From the IMG/VR virus record IMGVR_UViG_3300044623_000664, positions 1-38,836 of that record: DNA of 38,836 bases. The stretch is one strand, 5' to 3'. The notes under the pieces are model-generated. The model was not told the origin of the DNA and searched no databases. It saw only the letters and a program-made list of their open reading frames with translations. The stretch comes from a virus. Positions 7,654-12,800 of this stretch are shown in pieces; position 1 is the stretch's first letter; every line of letters begins with the position of its first letter. The position numbers and the translations under genes are program-made.

Positions 7654-7841
7654 AGCTCAGAGAATCGCTCGATAACATCAGCGCGCTGCGCGCTTGGTGG
7701 CAGCCATATAGACCGAATCAAGACGTAGGCGCCCGACATGAGGCGCCATTGATGCCATTGGTTCATCCGGCGCCCGTTGAGCACGCATGCACGTTCAACG
7801 ACGCCATACCGGGCGCCGTCGTGATAGAACGATCGGATCAT
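7647..7841 (-). CDS. Hypothetical protein, 64 aa
   Basis: The ATG at 7841 overlaps the TGA of the upstream gene (ATGA), continuing the chain of coupled genes. The sequence is basic and aromatic (NQWHQWRLMSG, YVLIRSIWLPPS) with no Cys pairs or obvious membrane segment. I do not recognise it. It is the penultimate gene before the terminator. Confidence 0.7.
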   Translation of the reverse strand: MIRSFYHDGARYGVVERACVLNGRRMNQWHQWRLMSGAYVLIRSIWLPPSAQRADVIERFSELC

Positions 7842-8059
7842 GCTGCTTCCCTCGCGAAATTCTGCCGACTGATAAACGCCAACTCTTCACCCCATCGGCG
7901 CCAGCAGCGGTCGCACGCGAGACGGTAGGCCGCCTCATATTCGCCCGCGTTGTTAAGGCGCGGGCCTCTGATGTACAGCGGCCAGCTAGCGCCGAGCCAT
8001 CCGCCGGCCAACACGTGCGCCACAATGGCGCTCGCAAGAACGCTAATTCTCTGTTTCAT
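7838..8059 (-). CDS. Small protein with N-terminal membrane segment, 73 aa
   Basis: The ATG at 8059 overlaps the upstream TGA (ATGA), which selects this start over an in-frame ATG 24 bases upstream. Residues 5-27 are hydrophobic after MKQR and could be a signal anchor. The rest is soluble and charged, with two cysteines (LACDRCWRRW) and aromatic residues. The function is not recognised; topology suggests a short anchored protein. Confidence 0.7.
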   Translation of the reverse strand: MKQRISVLASAIVAHVLAGGWLGASWPLYIRGPRLNNAGEYEAAYRLACDRCWRRWGEELAFISRQNFAREAA

Positions 8060-8280
8060 GCTGTCCCCCCAAGGCGCAACCACGGGTCAACCCCCGCAAT
8101 TTTATGCGCGTAGGCCAGCGCGGGCGCCTCATCGGTAAATAGGCGCTGGCCGACGATATTGCCGCTGTCGTCGTCGACCATGCGCGTCATCCATCCGCGC
8201 GCGACGGGGAACACCGTCACCGTCAACCCGTCGTCGGGGTTGATAATGGTCGTTGTGTCGAACAATTGATTTAATGTCAT
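8056..8280 (-). CDS. Hypothetical protein, 74 aa
   Basis: The start MTLNQLF at ATG 8280 overlaps the upstream TGA (ATGA); a longer frame to 8301 is less likely. The sequence alternates beta-prone stretches (GLTVTVFPVARGWMTRMVDD) with an Ala-rich helix (DEAPALAYAHKIAG). No known motif is seen. Position in the coupled cluster supports that it is real. Confidence 0.7.
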   Translation of the reverse strand: MTLNQLFDTTTIINPDDGLTVTVFPVARGWMTRMVDDDSGNIVGQRLFTDEAPALAYAHKIAGVDPWLRLGGTA

Positions 8281-8498
8281 ATCGTGCAGCATCCGCAGCA
8301 CGGAGCGTCTTCACAACGACCGGCGCGGTTCCGATAAAACGTGCGATCACCGAATTGAATCGTGTCCGACACGCCCTGCGGGTCATTGTGCATTTGTTGC
8401 ACAAGCACCGCCTTGCGGCCCGCAGTGAACGTGATCACGTCACCGGGCCGGATGGCGCGGCCAGTGCGTGCGCACGTGCCGGGATAGCGGGCGATCAC
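8277..8498 (-). CDS. Cys-rich small protein, 73 aa
   Basis: The GTG at 8498 overlaps the preceding TGA as GTGA. The N-terminus IARYPGTCARTGRAIRPGDVI resembles the small zinc-finger-like proteins that begin with a basic KARYxGxC motif and a Gly-Asp turn. The C-terminus is Cys-rich (CEDAPCCGCC). Metal binding is plausible but the second ligand pair is irregular. The function is unknown. Confidence 0.65.
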   Translation of the reverse strand: MIARYPGTCARTGRAIRPGDVITFTAGRKAVLVQQMHNDPQGVSDTIQFGDRTFYRNRAGRCEDAPCCGCCTI

Positions 8499-8611
8499 GA
8501 CAGCAACAACCGTTTGAGGGCCGCGACCGTCAGGCCGGTGAGAGCTGACAGCTCTTTGAGCGTCAGCATGGGATGATTGTCGTACATTCGTTTAATGTCT
8601 TCGGTTTTCAT
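8495..8611 (-). CDS. Mini helix-turn-helix protein, 38 aa
   Basis: The ATG at 8611 overlaps the stop of the upstream micropeptide (ATGA). The sequence LTLKELSALTGLTVAALKR has the pattern of a helix-turn-helix: a first helix with Leu/Ala, a Gly turn, and a recognition helix. It is close to the minimum size for such a fold. It may be a DNA-binding regulator of the nearby divergent control region. A longer upstream frame to 8809 is unsupported because it runs through other genes. Confidence 0.6.
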   Translation of the reverse strand: MKTEDIKRMYDNHPMLTLKELSALTGLTVAALKRLLLS

Positions 8612-8682
8612 GCTGATAACCCATAAAAGAGAAAAACGGCGCCAGCGACGCCCAGCGCGAACGCGAACAACGCGTCTCGCAT
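8608..8682 (-). CDS. Membrane micropeptide, 24 aa
   Basis: The ATG at 8682 shares a base with the upstream stop (TGATG) and the frame's own TGA overlaps the next ATG (ATGA). After MRDALF comes a continuous hydrophobic segment rich in Ala, Gly, Val, Phe and Leu, so the product is one transmembrane helix. Precise overlap at both ends strongly suggests it is translated. Confidence 0.6.
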   Translation of the reverse strand: MRDALFAFALGVAGAVFLFYGLSA

Positions 8683-8867
8683 CAAAACCCCTTGACGCTG
8701 TAAACCCGACGGGTGTAGTGCGCCCACTTGCGCAAGTCGCGCTTGCCGCTATCGTGGCTGTAACCACAGCCATCCGCCACCCACTTGCGCCATGACGCAA
8801 TAGTGGCATCTGAAAACCCCATATGGGCTAACGCGGCAGCGGCTTTATCAATTCTTTTGTGGTTCAT
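8682..8867 (-). CDS. Hypothetical basic protein, 61 aa
   Basis: The ATG at 8867 has AGGGG upstream. The middle segment AHMGFSDATIASWRKWVADG reads like a helix-turn-helix (Gly-Phe turn, Ala/Ile/Trp spacing), followed by a basic tail (GKRDLRKWAHYTRRVY). It may bind DNA. It follows a hairpin (8897-8921) and starts the second half of the leftward small-gene cluster. Confidence 0.65.
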   Translation of the reverse strand: MNHKRIDKAAAALAHMGFSDATIASWRKWVADGCGYSHDSGKRDLRKWAHYTRRVYSVKGF

Positions 8868-8896
8868 TGTCGACCCCTAAATCGGACGGATTGTCC

Positions 8897-8921
8897 GGGC
8901 TAGCGCCGCTAGCGCTAGCCC
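8897..8921. other. Perfect 9-bp hairpin in the leftward operon
   Basis: GGGCTAGCG (8897-8905), a 7-base loop, CGCTAGCCC (8913-8921). It lies in the only sizeable gap inside the leftward small-gene operon, just after the 247-residue gene. No U-tract follows on either strand, so an RNA-processing or stability element, or partial attenuation, fits better than a classical terminator. Confidence 0.5.
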
Positions 8922-8927
8922 TGAAAA

Positions 8928-9671
8928 TCACGCAGTAGCGATGCGCACAACGCGGCGCTTGTGTCCCAACGCGTGATCTATGATCACGATATCTTTGGCG
9001 CGCTTCGACGTGCCGCTGCACAACAAACATGCGTTACATGTAGTGCGCTGCCCCATCTCTTTGCTGGCCGGACAGCGCGCTTCAGTCGGCGCCTTGTCTT
9101 CGTTCAACGCAACGCGGAAGGTGCGCCATCCGCGCGCCTTCGCATCCGCATATTCTTGATCGTTGTCGACGCTGGCCATGAGCATGCCTGACCAATCGCT
9201 CGCGTCGATATTGCGCCATTGATGCGAGTAGCCCACCCAATCGGCGCAGTACCGGATCAAGCGATGCCACACAATCACGGGCGCCGCAGCGCCATCACCA
9301 TAGGTGCCGATTCTCAAGTTTTTGCCGGCCAGAGCTAGCGCGATGGTTTCCAATGGCGCTTTGACATAACGCTTGCGTTTGTATGCGTCGTACACGCTGC
9401 GCACCGACCGACCGACGTTGACGTAGCACGGCGCTTCGCCATTGCTTGCAGCGAGCAAAGGGCGATGCTTGCAATCGCCGCACACGCTTCCGTCGTCGCC
9501 TGTCTTGAGCGCTTCGGTCGGCGCGATATCGGCGCGGATAATAAAGGTCTGGACTAGTCCGCCCGTTTTCGCGTTTTCAGAATCCGCGTCAATCCTGTTG
9601 ACGATGACAACAATGGGTTGCCCGTCAATGACGGACGGACCTTCGTATGCGATGTAACCGAGTATGCTCAT
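8928..9671 (-). CDS. Conserved phage protein with Cys clusters, 247 aa
   Basis: The ATG at 9671 overlaps the preceding TGA (ATGA). The layout matches a conserved family of unknown function found in phages and small mobile elements: GPSxxDGxPIVVI near the start, NAKTGGLVQTFIIRADIAP, a CGDC pair with a later CYVNVG, a central RIGTYGDGAAAPVIVW, GWRTFRV, and C-terminal cysteines (CPAS, TTCNACLLCSG). The cysteines suggest zinc or iron-sulphur binding, but no biochemical role is known to me. It is the largest protein of this operon. Confidence 0.8.
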   Translation of the reverse strand: MSILGYIAYEGPSVIDGQPIVVIVNRIDADSENAKTGGLVQTFIIRADIAPTEALKTGDDGSVCGDCKHRPLLAASNGEAPCYVNVGRSVRSVYDAYKRKRYVKAPLETIALALAGKNLRIGTYGDGAAAPVIVWHRLIRYCADWVGYSHQWRNIDASDWSGMLMASVDNDQEYADAKARGWRTFRVALNEDKAPTEARCPASKEMGQRTTCNACLLCSGTSKRAKDIVIIDHALGHKRRVVRIATA

Positions 9672-10012
9672 TCGGACACGCTGGCGTCAAAACCGCCCTT
9701 GAAAAAATCGACGATGGCGTCGTGATCATGCGCGCCGTCAATGCGCAGCTCCCAACGATTGCCGTTGCTGTAGCTGAGACTGTCGGTATTCAGGACTTGA
9801 CACGCTGTCATCGAACCGTCGTGGTAGATGTAGTTGACATGTTCAGCGTCGACGCCTGCAAACAGCTGACACGCTGCGCTGTCATCTTCTGACATCCATG
9901 GCCCTTGTTCGTCTTGCCAATCGTCCCATGAGCCACGGTTGACACGTGTCAGGGTGACGGTCACCGGGTAAACGCGGGTTTCATTGTTGACTATGACTGC
10001 AAGCGTGATCAT
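9668..10012 (-). CDS. Hypothetical protein, 114 aa
   Basis: ATG 10012 has GGAG about eight bases upstream. The protein begins with a beta-rich stretch (ITLAVIVNNETRVYPVTVTLTRV), then a Trp/Asp-rich part (WDDWQDEQGPW), and ends acidic. I do not recognise a family. It is coupled to the 247-residue gene by an ATGA overlap, so the two may work together. Confidence 0.75.
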   Translation of the reverse strand: MITLAVIVNNETRVYPVTVTLTRVNRGSWDDWQDEQGPWMSEDDSAACQLFAGVDAEHVNYIYHDGSMTACQVLNTDSLSYSNGNRWELRIDGAHDHDAIVDFFKGGFDASVSE

Positions 10013-10030
10013 GTTGTTTACTCCACTAGT

Positions 10031-10048
10031 GAGGCGCCTAGGCGCCTC
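10031..10048. other. Perfect 18-bp palindrome in the leftward operon leader
   Basis: GAGGCGCCTAGGCGCCTC is its own reverse complement. It lies between the 25-residue micropeptide and the 114-residue gene on the leftward transcript. It could fold as an RNA hairpin or be the site of a dimeric DNA-binding protein. No U-tract follows. Confidence 0.6.
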
Positions 10049-10058
10049 GGGTTGACGA

Positions 10059-10136
10059 TCAGTCTATGGTCAGGCCGGCGATTGTCAGCGCAGCTGCGCC
10101 GATCAGGATCAGGGACCAAATTACGTCTAATGTCAT
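10059..10136 (-). CDS. Membrane micropeptide, 25 aa, first gene of leftward small-gene operon
   Basis: ATG 10136 is preceded by a purine-rich AGAGAG about six bases upstream. After MTLDV the peptide is a run of Ile, Leu, Ala and Gly with one Trp, then ends TID, so it forms a single transmembrane helix. It lacks the overlap support of the other micropeptides, so confidence is lower. Confidence 0.45.
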   Translation of the reverse strand: MTLDVIWSLILIGAAALTIAGLTID

Positions 10137-10250
10137 GGTGTCTCTCTGGGTTGCGTCGCTGCGGGATCGCTGCGACATGTTGGTAGTGTAACGTGCTTTG
10201 CAGCGTGTAGCGTATGCCCCTACTGTTAACAGGGTCAGCGCCCTGATAGC
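10137..10250. other. Gene-free upstream region of the leftward small-gene operon
   Basis: No reading frame is convincing here. The sequence contains a direct repeat TCGCTGCG (spaced by GGA) near 10157-10175 and a 10-bp palindrome CTGTTAACAG near 10224-10233. A promoter for the operon starting at 10136 is expected, but I find only a weak TACACT (minus, 10190-10185) without a good -35. Confidence 0.5.
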
Positions 10251-10651
10251 GCGGTAGTCGCGGCGGTAGTCATGCGGTAGTCAGCGCGGTAGTCATGAGG
10301 CGTGCGGGGCGTGTAGTCATATAGTCATGCTGTTGTTCTATATCGGTAGATGTCTTGCTACATAGTGTGTTACACGTATTGTTATAGGGGTTGCCGGATA
10401 GTCATGACTACCGTGGCTATCCGACTACCGCGCGCCCCGCGCGACGATAGCGAGGCGCATCGGACCCGGATAGTCATGACTACCGCGACTATTGGGCTAC
10501 TTCAGCAATTCAAACCCATGACTACCGCGACTATCACCGGGCATGCGTGCGCGCGGGGTCCAATCTGCTATGGCTACGGCATGACTACCGCCGCGCAGCG
10601 CTTCGCGCAGCGCTTCGCGCAGCGCTTCGCGCGCCATGACTACATGACTAC
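10251..10651. repeat. Oppositely oriented iteron-like arrays around an AT-rich core (candidate replication origin)
   Basis: The left side carries GCGGTAGTCATG-type copies (10251, 10263, 10274, 10286, and partial copies at 10313 and 10321). The right side carries the complement CATGACTACCGC (10475, 10517 and 10580 exact; 10403 with one change; partial copies at 10635 and 10643). Three right copies extend to the 18-mer CATGACTACCGYGRCTAT (10403, 10475, 10517). Between the arrays, about 10328-10387 is AT-rich in an otherwise GC-rich region. TAGTCATGACTA palindromes occur where the two orientations meet (10399, 10471). The layout resembles iterons flanking an unwinding region; an operator array is the alternative. 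Confidence 0.75.
10593..10628. repeat. Three tandem 12-bp GC-rich repeats
   Basis: GCGCAGCGCTTC is repeated three times without interruption, with a partial fourth copy. Each unit contains a near-palindromic AGCGCT core. It lies inside the right iteron array between the copies at 10580 and 10635. Confidence 0.85.
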
Positions 10652-10690
10652 TGGCCGCAGCCGCTGGCGCCATGTTGCAGTGCAGCATAT

Positions 10691-10780
10691 TTGCCTAGGC
10701 AATGGTTGCTTAGGCAATGGTTGTCTAGTCAATGGTTGCCTGGGCAATGGTTGTCTAGTCAATGATTGCTTAGGCAAGGG
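10691..10780. repeat. Six tandem 15-bp repeats with palindromic cores upstream of terS
   Basis: Units start at 10691, 10706, 10721, 10736, 10751 and 10766. The consensus is TTGCCTAGGCAATGG. The first 12 bases of unit 1 (TTGCCTAGGCAA) form a perfect palindrome; the others keep the dyad with one or two changes (for example TTGTCTAGTCAA). Six dimer-type sites 110-200 bp before the packaging genes suggest either a terminase (pac) recognition site or a repressor/activator array. Confidence 0.85.
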
Positions 10781-10877
10781 GGGAGTAGGGCCCGCCGCCG
10801 GCCGGTCACGCTGGCGAAGGGTCCGCGAACAAAATTTTTTCCTACGCCATGCCGTAACACCCTTCGTAGCAACAATC

Positions 10878-10889
10878 AAGGTATACTCC
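10878..10889 (+). promoter_or_regulatory. Candidate -10 element of the late operon (TATACT)
   Basis: TATACT (10882-10887) ends seven bases before the terS ATG, so transcription would begin at or one base before the start codon. No Shine-Dalgarno sequence is present, which fits a leaderless message. No recognisable -35 lies upstream, so an activator or phage factor might be needed. Weak evidence on its own. Confidence 0.35.
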
Positions 10890-10894
10890 CGCGC

Positions 10895-11305
10895 ATGAAA
10901 TCCCTACCGCTAGAAATTAGGGAGATCAGGGCGACTGAGGCGCGACTGCAACAGATTTACGAAGCAGCGCGCTTGGGCCTAAAAGGCGACAGTTTGGCTC
11001 TGGCCTCCGGCATGCTGCCAGTTGAATACAGGCGGCTGTGTCAGCTAGACCCCATCGCCGAGATGGCGGCGCAAAAAGGCAAAGCCGACGCTGAGATGGC
11101 GCATGCAGGCAAACTGTCCGAGGCGTCGATGAACGGCGACGCCAAGGCCAGCCTGGCGATCCTTCAGCATGTCCACGGTTGGACTGCCAAGCAAGAGATC
11201 AGCGTTGATGTCTATCAGAAGATCAGCGTCATCACCGCGCTTGAAGAAGCCCGTGCTCGTCTAACCTACGTCGAAGATGCAACTCCCAATCTACACATCC
11301 GCTGA
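10895..11305 (+). CDS. terS: Terminase small subunit
   Basis: 136 residues. It sits directly before and overlaps the large-subunit gene by 29 bases, the usual arrangement. The N-terminal part (RLQQIYEAARLGLKGDSLAL, then EYRRLCQLDPIAEM) is helical and HTH-like, as in TerS DNA-binding domains. The middle is helical (DAEMAHAGKLSEAS) and AKASLAILQHVHGW matches a motif often seen near the end of TerS proteins. It would recognise the packaging start site and recruit TerL. The start lacks a ribosome site. Identity rests on position and fold pattern. Confidence 0.8.
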   Translation: MKSLPLEIREIRATEARLQQIYEAARLGLKGDSLALASGMLPVEYRRLCQLDPIAEMAAQKGKADAEMAHAGKLSEASMNGDAKASLAILQHVHGWTAKQEISVDVYQKISVITALEEARARLTYVEDATPNLHIR

Positions 11306-12800
11306 AGAGCAGCGCCTGATGGTCGAGTTGTGGTCACCCGCGCTAGCGGATGACCCCGAAGCGTTTGTACGTTTTGTGTTTCCTTGGGGGCAGAAGAACA
11401 CCCCGCTGGCGCAATTCAAAGGCCCGCGCAAATGGCAACGCGAGGTGCTCAACGACATCAAGACGCACATTCAGCGGAACAAGGGGAAGGTTCAGATGGA
11501 CACCCTACGGGAAGCGGTCTCCTCCGGTCGGGGTATTGGCAAGAGCGCCCTAGTATCTTGGCTGGTGCTGTGGATGCTCACCACGCGCATCGGCGGGAGC
11601 GTAGTGGTCAGCGCCAACTCTGAGAACCAACTGCGGTCGGTGACCTGGGCAGAACTGACCAAGTGGGCGGCGATGGCGATGCACTCGCACTGGTGGGAAG
11701 TGAGCGCCACCAAGCTGGTGCCGGCGAAGTGGATCACTGAACTGGTCGAGCGTGACCTGAAGAAAGGCACGCGCTACTGGGCCGCAGAGGGCAAGCTGTG
11801 GTCAGCCGAGAACCCTGACAGCTACGCGGGCGTCCACAACCAGGACGGGATGATGCTGATCTTCGATGAGAGCAGCGGCATACCAAACCCGATCTGGGAA
11901 GTGGGGGCGGGGTTCTTCACAGAGAACACGCCCGACAGGTACTGGTTTGCCTTCAGCAACCCGCGTCGAAACGAGGGGTACTTCTTTGAGTGCTTCAACG
12001 CCAAACGGGCGTTCTGGAACGCCCGGAGCGTAGACGCTAGGACGGTCGAGGATACGGACAAGGCGGTGTACGACCAGATCATCGCGGAGTATGGCGCGGA
12101 CTCATCCCAGGCCAAGGTGGAGGTGTACGGTGAGTTCCCCAGCGCAGGCGAGGATCAGTTCATCAGCCCAACGGTGGTAGATGAGGCGATGAAGCGGCCA
12201 CGGTACAAGGACAGTTCGGCGCCAGTGGTCATAGGGATCGACCCGGCACGGGGCGGCGCTGACTCGACGGTCATACTGGTGCGCCAAGGCCGGGACATCG
12301 TGAGCATCAAGCGGTACTCGGGCGAGGACACTATGACCATCGTCGGTCGGGTGATCGACGCCATCGAAGAGTTCAAGCCGGTGCTGACGGTGATTGACGA
12401 AGGTGGGCTGGGGTACGGTATACTTGACAGACTGAACGAACAACGGTATAAGGTACGCGGAGTGAACTTTGGCTGGAAGGCCAAGAACTCGGTGATGTGG
12501 GGCAACAAGCGGGCTGAGATGTGGGGCACGATGAAGGACTGGCTGCGAAGTGCATCCATACCCGAGGATCGGCAACTCAAGGCAGACCTGGTGGGGCCAA
12601 CCAAGAAGCCTAACTCTAGCGGTACAATCTTCTTAGAAGGCAAGAAGGAAATGCGCTCAAGAGGTCTTGCCAGTCCTGATGCTGCTGACGCGCTGGCGGT
12701 GACGTTCGCGTTCCCGGTGGCGCATCGGGAGTACACGGACAAAACTCCGCGCAGAACCTACGCGCCGCAAGGCGTCCTAACTAGCTGGATGGGATCATAG
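11277..12800 (+). CDS. terL: Terminase large subunit
   Basis: 507 residues, the packaging ATPase and nuclease. Walker A is SSGRGIGKSALVSW and Walker B with the catalytic Glu is GMMLIFDESSGIP. The C-terminal RNase H-like nuclease shows its acidic residues in IGIDPARGGADST, VLTVIDEGG and SPDAADALAV. All key motifs are present and the length is normal. It ends TAG at 12798-12800, sharing a base with the portal GTG. It pumps DNA into the prohead through the portal and cuts concatemers, partnered by TerS. Confidence 0.97.
   Translation: MQLPIYTSAEEQRLMVELWSPALADDPEAFVRFVFPWGQKNTPLAQFKGPRKWQREVLNDIKTHIQRNKGKVQMDTLREAVSSGRGIGKSALVSWLVLWMLTTRIGGSVVVSANSENQLRSVTWAELTKWAAMAMHSHWWEVSATKLVPAKWITELVERDLKKGTRYWAAEGKLWSAENPDSYAGVHNQDGMMLIFDESSGIPNPIWEVGAGFFTENTPDRYWFAFSNPRRNEGYFFECFNAKRAFWNARSVDARTVEDTDKAVYDQIIAEYGADSSQAKVEVYGEFPSAGEDQFISPTVVDEAMKRPRYKDSSAPVVIGIDPARGGADSTVILVRQGRDIVSIKRYSGEDTMTIVGRVIDAIEEFKPVLTVIDEGGLGYGILDRLNEQRYKVRGVNFGWKAKNSVMWGNKRAEMWGTMKDWLRSASIPEDRQLKADLVGPTKKPNSSGTIFLEGKKEMRSRGLASPDAADALAVTFAFPVAHREYTDKTPRRTYAPQGVLTSWMGS

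Noticed and set aside
10251-10780. CRISPR array
   Set aside because: Repeats are short, vary in orientation or abut directly; there are no equal-length spacers and no cas genes.
10350-10898. 182-codon reading frame through the repeat region
   Set aside because: Its protein is only translated DNA repeats (RFAQ and CLGNG units), it overlaps the terS start and it has no ribosome site. The open frame arises because the repeats are multiples of three.
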